Shown in pieces: positions 1 to 8,861 of a DNA stretch of 58,197 nucleotides. This DNA is from a bacterium. GTDB lineage: Bacteria > B130-G9. Location of the stretch: NCBI GenBank assembly GCA_021160245.1, contig JAGHCW010000154.1, positions 1 to 58,197 on the forward strand, read 5' to 3'. Each line of letters starts with the position of its first letter. Position 1 is the stretch's first letter. The position numbers and the translations under genes are program-made. Below the pieces are notes generated by a model. The model saw nothing but the letters and a program-made list of their open reading frames with translations. It was not told the DNA's origin and did not search any database.

Positions 1-2
1 AG

Positions 3-677
3 GAGTTGCTTGGGCTGAGGCAGCGTTTTGTGGTTGCGTTGGTCGGCAATCGGCATCTCAAGTGGCGTCGAGGCGTGGCTTTGGCGCGGGATATTTCGGT
101 TCCGATGCGTTTTGAGGCGGAGATCGTGAAGAGGCGGAACGGGCGTGAACGTTTGGAGAAGATTACGTTCGGGAGCGTTTTGGTTGAGTTACCTCGTATT
201 AAGGAGCAATTGCGGTTAGTGAAGGTGCAATTTAAGCGTGGGGGAACGCTCCTTTTGCTGACGAATGTTGAGATGAAGAACACGCTCAAAGATGTCTTAT
301 GGGTAGCACGAGCTTATGTTGCCAGGTGGCGTGTTGAGGAGGTGATACGTTTCATTAAACAGAGCTATAAGTTGAAAGATGTGCGATTACGCAGTTACAA
401 TGGGCTTCGCAATATGACGGCTTTGGTGATGGCTTGCGCGAGTTTCGTGAGCCTGCAACTCGGCCTTCAGGCGAAGCTTCAGATTCTGACGAGGAAGTTG
501 TTTTGCACCTCTCAGCGAGTTGGAGACATCATCAAGAACTTCAGGTATTACGCCATAGCGGACGGACTGAAGGAGACCTTACGCTCCTCAGCGAACCCCT
601 GGCGGGAGCCAAAGCCACCGTCCTCCCACCAGATGACCATCCTCCTGGCAGCACCCACAGGAGGCTCCCTCATGTGA
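3..677 (+). CDS. IS4-family transposase, C-terminal part (5' end outside window)
   Basis: The reading frame is already open at the left edge, so only the last ~224 residues of a DDE transposase are visible. The C-terminal catalytic region carries the IS4-family Y-x2-R-x3-E-x6-K signature, read here as YVARWRVEEVIRFIK (about residues 101-115 of the visible part), which contains the catalytic Glu. The end, with FRYYAIADGLKETL, matches the usual C-terminus of this family, so the 3' end looks intact. The gene ends 77 bp before tRNA-Pro. The codon for the TTG at position 6 is internal, not a start. Whether the element is active, and where its inverted repeats lie, cannot be seen because the upstream half is missing. 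Confidence 0.8.
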   Translation, partial: ELLGLRQRFVVALVGNRHLKWRRGVALARDISVPMRFEAEIVKRRNGRERLEKITFGSVLVELPRIKEQLRLVKVQFKRGGTLLLLTNVEMKNTLKDVLWVARAYVARWRVEEVIRFIKQSYKLKDVRLRSYNGLRNMTALVMACASFVSLQLGLQAKLQILTRKLFCTSQRVGDIIKNFRYYAIADGLKETLRSSANPWREPKPPSSHQMTILLAAPTGGSLM

Positions 678-754
678 ATACGAAAATTCCTCAAGCGGAT
701 CGCTTGACACGGGTGAGCGGGTTTGGCAAGTTTGTGGTTCTTGTAAATGAGCGT

Positions 755-831
<77 letters not shown>

Positions 832-951
832 TCTATAGCCGGCTTTCCAACGATTCTGGCTTCAGAAACATCCGATCGATGATCCCAAGGGTGTTTGCAA
901 GCAACATCTCTGCCGTTGGGGAATGGGGTCGGCGGCAAGAGGCAATCCCAT

Positions 952-2016
952 CTAGAGCCACTTTTTTCTGAAGAAATAGAACAGCATCCCAACCGCGACT
1001 ATTGCCATCGCAATCAGAGCAGCATAATAGCCAAAACTCCACTCAAGCTCCGGCATGAACTTGAAATTCATACCGTAGATACCGGCGATGAACGTCAGCG
1101 GAATGAATATCGTGGCAATGATGGTGAGGACTTTCATCACCTCATTCATCTTATTACTGACGATCGAGAGATACGTGTCAAGCATCCCAGAGAGTGAATC
1201 CCTGAATGACTCAACGGTATCGATGATCTGAATGATATGATCATTAGCGTCTCTTAGGAAAAGGCCTGTGGATTCTTCGACCAGAGCGCTCTCAAGCCGC
1301 TGAAACCCGCTAATAACCTCTCTTAACGGCCAGATGCACCGCCTGATAAACATGATTTCTCGCTTCGATCGCCAGATGCCTTGAAGCGTCTCCTTTGATG
1401 GTTCGTCAAGAAGCTGCTCCTCCAGTTTCTCGATATCCTCACCCATTCGCTCTAGAATTGTGAAGTAATGGTCAACGATGGTGTCAATTAGACAATAGGC
1501 GAGATAATCGGCGCCTTTGAGCCTGATACGTCCCTTGCCGAAGCGTATCCTGTTTCGGATGCTGTCGAATACGTCCCCTTGACGTTCCTGAAAGGACAGA
1601 ACGAATCTCTGCCCTAATATGATGCTGACCTGCTCGCTGATAACCTCGCCATCGCTTTCATTGAGATAGAGCATCTTCAGAACCACATAAATATAAGACT
1701 CGAATTCCTCCACCTTCGGATGTTGATGGATACTCACAATATCCTCGACGGTCAGTGAGTGCAGGTGGAGGCGCTCCGCAATCCGCTGGACGATCTCGGG
1801 CTTGTGAATGCCGTCCACATTGAGCCATCTGACAATCTCATCCTCAGGAAATGGGAAGCACTCTTTAGGACCATCTAATTCCCTTTCCTGAAATCGTGAC
1901 TCGTCATATTCAAATAGCCGGATCCGTACCTTCTCCGCCTCTCTCTCTCCAGTGTATATGGGAGTCCCAGGTGGCAATCCTATTGTCTCAGATGGCTCAT
2001 TGAATCGCTTGCGCAT
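952..2016 (-). CDS. corA: CorA-family Mg2+/Co2+ transporter
   Basis: A 354-residue inner-membrane divalent-cation channel of the CorA family (homopentamer; Mg2+, also Co2+/Ni2+). The long N-terminal cytoplasmic domain is followed by the family signature YGMNF (Gly-Met-Asn at 315-317) at the end of TM1. A short periplasmic loop with MPELEW, a second TM segment and a basic C-terminal tail (FFRKKWL) follow. The length is normal for the family. The ATG at 2016 is preceded by a good ribosome-binding site (GGGAGG) at a spacing of 6 nt. It lies 129 bp downstream of the Wzt-like ABC gene on the same strand, but nothing suggests a shared function. Confidence 0.95.
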   Translation of the reverse strand: MRKRFNEPSETIGLPPGTPIYTGEREAEKVRIRLFEYDESRFQERELDGPKECFPFPEDEIVRWLNVDGIHKPEIVQRIAERLHLHSLTVEDIVSIHQHPKVEEFESYIYVVLKMLYLNESDGEVISEQVSIILGQRFVLSFQERQGDVFDSIRNRIRFGKGRIRLKGADYLAYCLIDTIVDHYFTILERMGEDIEKLEEQLLDEPSKETLQGIWRSKREIMFIRRCIWPLREVISGFQRLESALVEESTGLFLRDANDHIIQIIDTVESFRDSLSGMLDTYLSIVSNKMNEVMKVLTIIATIFIPLTFIAGIYGMNFKFMPELEWSFGYYAALIAMAIVAVGMLFYFFRKKWL

Positions 2017-2145
2017 ACGAATCCTCCCATCAACAAAGACATGCTATTCGCAGACATGCTGCACTACGCCGCCAAAAGAATCCGCGAATAAGGCATTCGA
2101 CGCAAATACTAAACTGAGATTGGATGCCTGCAAATCCAGTAAGTA

Positions 2146-3375
2146 CTACTGCTGCCGCCACGAGTGGCCTAGAAAGGCGATACCATGCGACTTACCCTCG
2201 CCCTGAATGCGGAATGGATAATGAGGCGGATGAAAGTCGAATGCGTCATAAGGCGTAGTGCCACCCGGCTTGAATATCGCGGCCGAAACTTTGTAATAGC
2301 CCTCTAGTAGGGGAAGCGAACTATATCCAATCTCAAACGAGCCGCGACCGGGCGCAATCGGCCGAGTGGGATACTCGTCCCAAATCGTGTTCGTGCCATA
2401 GACGTAGATGTTGTCCTCACGCCAGATAGCAACGCCGAAGACCGGCGCCTCGCACGCAACGTCCGCCATGTAATCAACTCGAACGGACATGGCCTCGCCT
2501 ATCTTGAAAGAATTAGTGGGGCGGCCCTTTTCATCAAAAAGCGTTACCTTCTCAATCCTAATCGTCAGATCACCCCGTCGCCCGTGAATCTCGTCTTTCG
2601 CCTTATATCCATCCTTGCCTTTGAGTGTCGCGACGAAACCCTCCGCAACGTAAATGTCATACTCCCGCAGCACGTCCCGAACGGGGCCCATTGCCCTGAT
2701 CTCGCCCTTGTGCAACCAGACGCAACGATCACAGAGCCGCTCGATGGCCCCCAGGTTGTGCGAGACAAAGATGATCGACTTGCCCTCGTTCTTGAACTCA
2801 ATGATCTTGTTGAGCGACTTCTGCTGGAACGCCTCGTCACCTACAGCAAGCGCCTCGTCAATAATAAGCACGTCGGGATTGACGTGAACGGCAATGGCGA
2901 AGCCCAGGCGCACGTACATGCCGGATGAATAAGATTTGACCGGCATATCAATGAACTCCTCGAGCTCCGCAAAGCCCACAATCCGGTCGAAGCAGTCGTG
3001 TATCTGGCGCCTCTTCAGGCCGAGAATTGCACCGTTAAGATAGATATTCTCCCTGCCGGTCAATTCCGTGTGAAATCCGGCGCCGAGTTCCAGAAGGGCC
3101 GAGACGCGCCCATTGACGACAACCTGGCCCTCGTCTGGCTCAATAATCCCAGTCGCGAGCTTCAGGAGAGTGCTCTTTCCTGCCCCATTCTCGCCGATAA
3201 TGCCGACGACGGAGCCCTCGGGAATCGAGAGCGAAAGGTCCTTTAGCGCCCAGAAGTCGCGCCCCCGGCCCTCAACGCCCCCGCCAAAACTTAGAAGGAC
3301 AGACTTCAGGCTCGACGCATGGCCGCGCCGTAGAGTGTACTTCTCCGATACGCTGCAAAACTCAACTGCGTTCAA
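2146..3375 (-). CDS. Wzt-type ABC transporter ATP-binding protein with C-terminal glycan-binding domain
   Basis: A 409-residue ATPase of the polysaccharide/teichoic-acid export group (Wzt/TagH/KpsT-like). Walker A GENGAGKST (61-69), signature YSSGM (149-153), Walker B VLIIDE (169-174) and switch His206 are all intact. Residues ~265-400 resemble the Wzt C-terminal beta-sandwich that recognises the finished glycan. The start is TTG at 3375: an in-frame TGA lies just upstream, and the conserved N-terminus (VEFCSVSEKYTL) begins immediately. A GAGG sequence lies 5 nt before it. It follows the propeller/PKD gene by 33 bp, so co-transcription is likely. No Wzm-type permease is adjacent, so its membrane partner must be encoded elsewhere. 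Confidence 0.9.
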   Translation of the reverse strand: MNAVEFCSVSEKYTLRRGHASSLKSVLLSFGGGVEGRGRDFWALKDLSLSIPEGSVVGIIGENGAGKSTLLKLATGIIEPDEGQVVVNGRVSALLELGAGFHTELTGRENIYLNGAILGLKRRQIHDCFDRIVGFAELEEFIDMPVKSYSSGMYVRLGFAIAVHVNPDVLIIDEALAVGDEAFQQKSLNKIIEFKNEGKSIIFVSHNLGAIERLCDRCVWLHKGEIRAMGPVRDVLREYDIYVAEGFVATLKGKDGYKAKDEIHGRRGDLTIRIEKVTLFDEKGRPTNSFKIGEAMSVRVDYMADVACEAPVFGVAIWREDNIYVYGTNTIWDEYPTRPIAPGRGSFEIGYSSLPLLEGYYKVSAAIFKPGGTTPYDAFDFHPPHYPFRIQGEGKSHGIAFLGHSWRQQ

Positions 3376-3408
3376 AACGGCCTCGGAAAATCATCTGCGG
3401 CGGAACTA

Positions 3409-5565
3409 TTACTCATCGCTCAGCCATGTCGCGTCGCCCGCATAGTCGAAGAAGAGAGATTCGACCTCCGACAGGAATTCGAATTGTGTTCCGGGTGAGA
3501 CTACCGCCCCAAAAAAGGCGTAGGTACCGACTGGGATTGGATTTTCGATGACATATTCAAAGAAGTTGTATGGGCCAAACTCGCTTTGTGCAGCAAGAGT
3601 CAACCGAATCGGTTGAGGAACATCGGAGAAGCTCGGATAGAAAAGCAACGTATCATCCCAGGGAAACCTAGCCGCGACATAAATATCGACATCGAGTTCA
3701 TCCAGGTCGTTAATCAGAGAGCCAAAGAGCTTGACGGTCTGGCCGGTGTAGTACGTTGCCCTGTTTGAGCTCAGTTCTATAATCGGCTTTGCACTGCCCG
3801 AAATAGCAATGCTGTGATATTCTGACCAGGTCGATTCCGCGCCGTGCTCGTCTCCTGCAATCGCGCAGATGAAATATGTGTCAGCCCGCCTGTAATAGTG
3901 TGTAGCCGTCGCGGTACCCCAGCCGCTGTCGGAACCGTCTCCCCAGTCGAATAGAAACTCCACATCATCGCCCTCCGGGTCCTCCGCGCTTGTCGAGAAA
4001 ACATAAACTGCATCAACAAGCCCCTCATCCGGCCCGCTCGGAACAGTAGGCTGGCTCGGAGCCTGATTGGGCATCGTTATCACAATCGATGCGGCGTCCG
4101 ACCACGTCGATAGGCGCTCGCCGACGTCTCTAGCCCTCGCGATGACTTGAAACGTCCCCGGCGCCTCGTATGCGTGAGATCGCTGAGCTGCGCCCCAGTC
4201 CGTCAGCGCTCCGTCGCCCCAATTGAACATATACTCCATCTCGTCGCCGTCCGGGTCGTAGCTCGACGTTGAGAACTGGACGTTTTGGCCGATATAGGCT
4301 GCCACAGGCCCATTCGGCGGGGTCGGCTTGTACGGTGGTCTGTTACCCACTGAGATAACAATCGTGTGCGACTCGCTTAGTCCGGAGACGTTTCCATTCT
4401 CGTCCTTCGCCCTTGCCGCTACCCTATAAGTTCCAATCGACTCGTAGGTATGAGCCTGAATTGCGGGTCCCCAATCGGAGAGCGTCCCGTCGTCAAAATC
4501 GAACTGCAACAAGACATCATCGCCCTCCGGGTCCTCTGCGCTTGTCTCGAACTCAACCTCCACGCCACTATTACCCGTGTCTGGGGCATAAGGCGTACTC
4601 GGCATTGTCGGTGGCAAATTCGCCCCGTATCGATATTCACAGAGACCGTGATCGCGCGTCCCAAAGAGAACGTGCCCCCCACGGACAGCGGTCGATGTAA
4701 CGCACGCGTTTGCTACCTCAACGTCGAAATCAACTGCATAATCGCCGTCAAAGCGAGTAATTCCAGACCGCAGACCAAACCACCTGAAACCAAAGTCATC
4801 TATGACAATGGCCCTTGCGTCCGCATCGAATATCAAACTCGTCCGGTCCTCCCAATACCCATTATCATAGCTGCACAACCCGTTCGGAGTTCCGACCCAG
4901 ATAACTCCCGAGCGACAGGCGCCGAAGCCGTTGATATGGTCTGACATCAAAAGGGTGTTTGTCTGGTCAAAAACCGTCCACTCGTCATTGATAAGGATTG
5001 AGGCGCCGGCGTCCTTTGTGCCGACCCAGAGCTCACCATTTCCGCCGACCGACAGTGAGGTTATGCTGTCGGATGGGAGCCCGCTGCTTTCGACATCGAA
5101 AGTCTCCCAGGTTGCGCCGTCGAATGAGCATATTCCCCCGGCGTGTGTTCCGACCCAGACGAGATCATCAGGGCCGATAGCGATGGATACTACCCAGTCT
5201 TCTGCAAGGCCGGAATTCGCTGTTGTGAAGGACTCCCACTCGCCGCCATCAAGCATTGACAGCCCGACATCCGTCCCTATCCATATACGATTGCCAGAAT
5301 CGCAGGCAAGCGCCTTGATCCTGTCACTTAGCACCTCCGAGTTCGCTTTTGTGTACGTTGTCCAATTTACGCCATAAACCACCGAAAGGCCGGAAGCCTC
5401 GGTTCCGACGTAAATCCGGCCGTCTCCGTCCAATGTCACGGCAGTCAATCTATTGCTCGTTATGCCGCAGTTGCTAGTAGTATAGGAGTGCCAGCCCTGG
5501 CAGAGCGCCAGAGAGCCGGCAATGATGACTGCTAGAATGCAAACAAAAACCAATTGCCTCATCAC
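3409..5565 (-). CDS. Secreted protein: Reg_prop beta-propeller, three PKD domains and the giant-family C-terminal module
   Basis: A 718-residue exported protein. Residues 1-23 form a signal peptide (hydrophobic core, then LALCQG). Residues ~25-310 are repeated 'two-component regulator propeller' blades of the type I-W-[IV]-G-T...L. Residues ~312-590 hold three PKD domains, each with a D-P-[ED]-G-D-[DE] motif and a conserved WGDG/FDDG strand. Residues ~592-718 form the same C-terminal module that ends the four giant proteins at 30451-58197. No kinase or membrane domain follows the propeller. The start is GTG 5565 or ATG 5562, both served by AGGAGG upstream. It is probably co-transcribed with the Wzt-like ATPase 33 bp downstream. 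Function unknown; a surface or extracellular binding protein is the best guess. Confidence 0.85.
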   Translation of the reverse strand: MMRQLVFVCILAVIIAGSLALCQGWHSYTTSNCGITSNRLTAVTLDGDGRIYVGTEASGLSVVYGVNWTTYTKANSEVLSDRIKALACDSGNRIWIGTDVGLSMLDGGEWESFTTANSGLAEDWVVSIAIGPDDLVWVGTHAGGICSFDGATWETFDVESSGLPSDSITSLSVGGNGELWVGTKDAGASILINDEWTVFDQTNTLLMSDHINGFGACRSGVIWVGTPNGLCSYDNGYWEDRTSLIFDADARAIVIDDFGFRWFGLRSGITRFDGDYAVDFDVEVANACVTSTAVRGGHVLFGTRDHGLCEYRYGANLPPTMPSTPYAPDTGNSGVEVEFETSAEDPEGDDVLLQFDFDDGTLSDWGPAIQAHTYESIGTYRVAARAKDENGNVSGLSESHTIVISVGNRPPYKPTPPNGPVAAYIGQNVQFSTSSYDPDGDEMEYMFNWGDGALTDWGAAQRSHAYEAPGTFQVIARARDVGERLSTWSDAASIVITMPNQAPSQPTVPSGPDEGLVDAVYVFSTSAEDPEGDDVEFLFDWGDGSDSGWGTATATHYYRRADTYFICAIAGDEHGAESTWSEYHSIAISGSAKPIIELSSNRATYYTGQTVKLFGSLINDLDELDVDIYVAARFPWDDTLLFYPSFSDVPQPIRLTLAAQSEFGPYNFFEYVIENPIPVGTYAFFGAVVSPGTQFEFLSEVESLFFDYAGDATWLSDE
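3412..3792 (-). other. Shared C-terminal module (copy in the 718-residue protein)
   Basis: About 127 codons encode a beta-rich module with spaced motifs D-[IV]-x-[YL]-[IV]-A, then F-x-P-[SDNG]-[FW], then G-x-Y-x-[FL]-[FY]-x-A. The same motifs appear in the same order at the C-termini encoded at 30454-30801, 39052-39408, 47213-47566 and 54963-55310. I do not recognise it as a named family. Confidence 0.7.
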
Positions 5566-5952
5566 TTCTTACCCTCCTTATGTTCGAGAACCGAATCGCA
5601 TAGTAAAAAAACAAGAGAGCACAGGTTAATGATTCTATATCCACATACTATATGGAATCAAACACAAGCTGCAATCGCCGAAAAATCAGCTTGACGCCGG
5701 CGGCTCTGGCCTTTGGAGCGCAGTGGCTTGACGCGGCAACACAGTTGATCGATAAGCCGTAACTTAACAGTCCACGTTTTTCATGCTGACAAAGCAATCC
5801 ATTAAGAGTGGTGTCAAGCCACCACCAATGAAAGCGGCGTCAAGCCGCCCGCAGTCCGAAATCGCTCTGCACATCAGGCTCAATCTGATCTTGCGGGACA
5901 ATCACCGACTCGGTGAAACGGCCAAACCGTGCGCAAATTGTTAAGACAGCGT
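5566..5952 (-). other. 387-bp intergenic region with four copies of a palindromic motif
   Basis: No convincing gene is present. The region lies between hyuB-like (ending at 5953) and the propeller/PKD gene (starting at 5565). The ribosome-binding site AGGAGG of the latter sits just inside. The rest holds the repeat copies listed separately. An A/T-rich stretch next to the downstream gene (5595-5660) could hold its promoter, but I cannot place convincing -35/-10 boxes. Confidence 0.6.
5688..5850. repeat. Cluster of four GGCTTGACGCCGC-like palindromic repeats
   Basis: Two copies read on the plus strand (5688-5702 and 5725-5737, core GCTTGACGC) and two on the minus strand (5808-5825 and 5834-5848, core GYGTCAAGC). 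The third folds as a 6-bp hairpin (GTGGTG/CACCAC) and the fourth as a 5-bp hairpin (GCGGC/GCCGC), both around a TCAA-containing loop. The paired, opposite orientation in a gene-free gap resembles REP/BIME-type elements. Confidence 0.6.
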
Positions 5953-7530
5953 CTAATCATCGTCCCGGCCAAATCCCCCGCCACCGGGTGTGCTGATGCT
6001 GATTATATCTCCCGCGCTCATATTGACCATTGCCTTCGATGGCAGCTCCCGGGCGACGCCACCTTTAATCAGCATGTTCGCGCCTCGCTTGCCCGGCTCG
6101 CCGCCGTTGAGGCCATAAGGCGCGAAGACACGGCGCTCCGAGATGATCGAGGCGCTCATCTCGCAGAGCGATTCGATCTCGCGGATTGTGCCGTCTCCGC
6201 CTTTGAATCTCCCGGCGCCACCGGAGCCTTTGCGGATTGCGTAGCGTCGGACCCTTAGAGGAAAGGCTCTCTCCAGGGCCTCAATTGGGGTGTTCATCGT
6301 ATTTGTCATGTGAGTGTGAACCGCGGAATCGCCATCAATGCCAGGACAGGCGCCCATTCCGCCGCCAATCGTCTCGTAATAGGCGAAACACTCACCGGTT
6401 TCGGGGATTGTCCCGCCAAGCGTGAGGTTGTTCATTGAGCCGCATGACGCCGCTGGTATGCGGTCTGGGAGCGCTTCCTGAATCGCCCCGAGGACGACGT
6501 CAACGATTCTCTGCGAGGTCTCAACGTTCCCGGCGGATACGGCAGATGGAAACTGCGCGTTCAGCACGCTACCCTCCTCGGCAATGACCCTCACCGGACG
6601 CATTCCGCCCGCATTGAACGGAATGTCGAGATTCACAAGGCATCTTACAACGTAATAGACCGCCGATGTCGTCACGGCCATGTTGGCGTTGACGCTGCCC
6701 TGAACCTGAGGGCTGCTCCCTGAAAAATCGACAGTCAGCTCTTCCCCGTTCACTTCAACTGCGACGCGAATTAGCACCGACTCAGTTGAGACGCCGTCGT
6801 CATCAAGGAAGTCCTCGAACTCATATCGACCATCCGGTATCCCCCCGATCGCGACTCTCGTCGCTTTCTCAGAATAATCCTGAAGCGCCTCCGCATGCGC
6901 CATCATACTGAGTCGCCCATGCCGCGCCTCGATCTCGCAAAGCCGCTTGATGCCTACTCTAATGGAGCCTATTTGGGCCTCGATGTCCCCAAGTCGCTCA
7001 TTTGGCGTTCTCACATTTGCGAGAAACACGGATAGCGCATCCTCCTGCAGGACTCCACTGCGAACGAGGTGAACCGGCGGAATTCGGATGCCCTCTTGAT
7101 GAATGTCAGTCGCAACGAGCATGGAGCCCAGCATCGCGCCGCCGACGTCTGAATGATGCGCCCGATTGGCAACGTAAAACTCCGGGACCTCCGTATTATC
7201 GATGAATGCAGCTCCCACAAGCGTAATGTCCGGAAGATGGCTGCCACCGCAATAGGGATCGTTCAGCATCACTATGTCGCCAGCGGCCATTGGCTTCCTC
7301 GCAATCGCCGCTTTGACCGAGGCGGGCGTTGCGCCGAGATGAACCGGTATATGAGCCGCTTGAGCAACCATATCGCCTGATGAATCAAAGACCGCTGCAG
7401 ACAAGTCCCTCCGCTCTTTGATATTGGGCGAGAAAGCAGTGCGCAAGAGCGACTCGCCCATCTCCTCTGCGACGGAGGAGAAGAGATTCCGAAAGATGGT
7501 GAGTGATATCGGGTCAATCTCAATGGTCAT
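5953..7530 (-). CDS. hyuB: HyuB-like hydantoinase B / oxoprolinase beta-type subunit
   Basis: A 525-residue member of the hydantoinase B family. These are the large subunits of ATP-dependent N-methylhydantoinase, 5-oxoprolinase and acetone-carboxylase-like enzymes, which normally act with a HyuA subunit. Recognisable blocks are the N-terminal DP-I-x-L-x-I-F-R-N motif, SPNIKERRDLSAAVFD, a metal-site-like stretch ILNDP-type (VMLNDPYCGGSHLPD), ANRAHHSDVGG, and the C-terminal GGGGFG. The length is normal. The ATG at 7530 follows no strong ribosome-binding site. No hyuA is next to it: the neighbours are a divergent PilT-like gene and the repeat-rich gap. The substrate cannot be told from sequence alone. 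Confidence 0.9.
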   Translation of the reverse strand: MTIEIDPISLTIFRNLFSSVAEEMGESLLRTAFSPNIKERRDLSAAVFDSSGDMVAQAAHIPVHLGATPASVKAAIARKPMAAGDIVMLNDPYCGGSHLPDITLVGAAFIDNTEVPEFYVANRAHHSDVGGAMLGSMLVATDIHQEGIRIPPVHLVRSGVLQEDALSVFLANVRTPNERLGDIEAQIGSIRVGIKRLCEIEARHGRLSMMAHAEALQDYSEKATRVAIGGIPDGRYEFEDFLDDDGVSTESVLIRVAVEVNGEELTVDFSGSSPQVQGSVNANMAVTTSAVYYVVRCLVNLDIPFNAGGMRPVRVIAEEGSVLNAQFPSAVSAGNVETSQRIVDVVLGAIQEALPDRIPAASCGSMNNLTLGGTIPETGECFAYYETIGGGMGACPGIDGDSAVHTHMTNTMNTPIEALERAFPLRVRRYAIRKGSGGAGRFKGGDGTIREIESLCEMSASIISERRVFAPYGLNGGEPGKRGANMLIKGGVARELPSKAMVNMSAGDIISISTPGGGGFGRDDD

Positions 7531-7646
7531 AATTTAGCATAATATCAAATGATGCCGCCGCGTCTATCACATGTTTTGGAGGAGACTTCGCAGAAGAGGG
7601 GAGCTCATCGCGTGTCTCCTCTTGCGTCATCTTTGATTTCTGAATA

Positions 7647-7655
7647 TGGTAGAAT
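7647..7655 (+). promoter_or_regulatory. Putative extended -10 promoter for the PilT-like gene
   Basis: TGGTAGAAT reads as a TGn extension plus the -10 box TAGAAT. It lies 45 bp before the start codon, in the divergent 169-bp region between the hyuB-like and PilT-like genes. No good -35 box is found at 16-18 bp, as is usual for extended -10 promoters. Read by eye only. Confidence 0.3.
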
Positions 7656-7699
7656 AGTTCGGAATGTCCGAATTGGGATGTTAACAGGAGGGAATTGGC

Positions 7700-8773
7700 A
7701 TGACAGAAACCGGGGCCCATGAATCGGTCTCACTTGAGCAGCTTCTTAGAACGATGCTCAAAAGAGGAGGGTCTGATCTTCATATTGTCCCGGGAACGCC
7801 GCCCAGTCTGCGGATTGAGGGTAAGATAGAATCTCTGTCCATGGCGCCGTTTGGAACGCTTGAGTCCGAGCAGATGTGTTTTGGGATCCTGAACGATGAC
7901 CAGAGGGCGAGATTCGACAGCAATAAGTCTATCAACATCAGCTTCGGCATCGCGGGTCTTGCGCGATTCAGAGCATGGCTCTACAGGCAGAAAGGAAGCG
8001 TCTGCGGGGCATTCACCGAGATCATCAAGGACACAATCGCGGCAGAGAAACTATCTCTTCCTTCGACTTTCTTTGAAATGCTCGATAGGAAATCGGGATT
8101 GCTGCTTATCACCGGGCCTCCGGGCTCTGGCAAGACAACCGTTTGGGCGTCGGCGATAGACTTCCTCAATACACGGAAGAGCCTACACATAAGGACGATC
8201 CAGGATCCGATTTGCGTGCTCTTTCAGCACAAGAAGAGTATTGTAACGCAGGTTGAGATCGCCTCCGACTCACCGTCGCTGAAGCAGGCTCTTGCTGACT
8301 GTCTAGAGCACGATTTGGATGTTGTGGGGGTCTCTGACGTCGGCTCTTATGACGCTTTAGTCGGCTGTTTGCAGCTCGTCGAATGCGGCGCGCTGGTGAT
8401 TGCCTCCGCGCAAGCGCCAAGCTGTCAATCCTGCGTCAACATACTCATCGACCACGCGCCTCCAGGCCGCCGGTCGGCTGTGCGCAACTCCCTCGCCCGT
8501 AATCTTGCGGGCATCACTTGCCAACATCTTGTGCCAAAGAGAGACGGCCAGGGGCGTTCTCTGGCGATGGAAATGCTGGTCGGAACTCCCGACGTTCAGC
8601 AGATGATAAGGAATGATACGCCGATGCTGTTTTCTCTCATGCAGAGCGGAACAGACGGAATGCAGACGAAAGACCAGGCGATTCTGAGCCTATACAAGGA
8701 GAATGCAATCGACTACGGGACTGCTTTTGACCTTATGGACGACCTGGGCCCCCTCTTAAAGGCGAACAAATAA
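7700..8773 (+). CDS. PilT/PilU-family ATPase with degenerate catalytic boxes
   Basis: A 357-residue relative of the pilus-retraction ATPases (usual length ~340-380). The N-terminal domain has GGSDLHIVPGTPPSLRIEG, and Walker A GPPGSGKTT (139-147) is intact. The other catalytic elements are changed. The Asp-box reads TIQDPIC (canonical TIEDPIE; Gln168 replaces Glu). The Walker B region reads DVVGVSDVG where PilT has D-V-I-L-V-G-E-M-R, so the catalytic Glu is Asp213 and the Arg is lost. The His-box T-L-H-T is replaced by S-A-Q-A (236-239). It may bind nucleotide but be poorly active, perhaps a PilU-like accessory or a regulatory paralogue. No other type IV pilus gene is present. AGGAGGG lies 7 nt before the ATG. 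Confidence 0.85.
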   Translation: MTETGAHESVSLEQLLRTMLKRGGSDLHIVPGTPPSLRIEGKIESLSMAPFGTLESEQMCFGILNDDQRARFDSNKSINISFGIAGLARFRAWLYRQKGSVCGAFTEIIKDTIAAEKLSLPSTFFEMLDRKSGLLLITGPPGSGKTTVWASAIDFLNTRKSLHIRTIQDPICVLFQHKKSIVTQVEIASDSPSLKQALADCLEHDLDVVGVSDVGSYDALVGCLQLVECGALVIASAQAPSCQSCVNILIDHAPPGRRSAVRNSLARNLAGITCQHLVPKRDGQGRSLAMEMLVGTPDVQQMIRNDTPMLFSLMQSGTDGMQTKDQAILSLYKENAIDYGTAFDLMDDLGPLLKANK

Positions 8774-8792
8774 CACAATTCCAGAATAGCGC

Positions 8793-8821
8793 TTGACCGT
8801 TCAAAGCTACACATTTAGTAT
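8793..8821 (+). promoter_or_regulatory. Putative sigma-70-type promoter for the DUF502 gene
   Basis: TTGACC (8793-8798), a 17-bp spacer and TAGTAT (8816-8821) match 5/6 and 4/6 of the consensus. The promoter lies 40 bp before the ATG at 8862, in the gap after the PilT-like gene. Confidence 0.4.
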
Positions 8822-8861
8822 TATTAACTGGAGCAAGCACAAAGTGAGGGCACGGTAGCGA

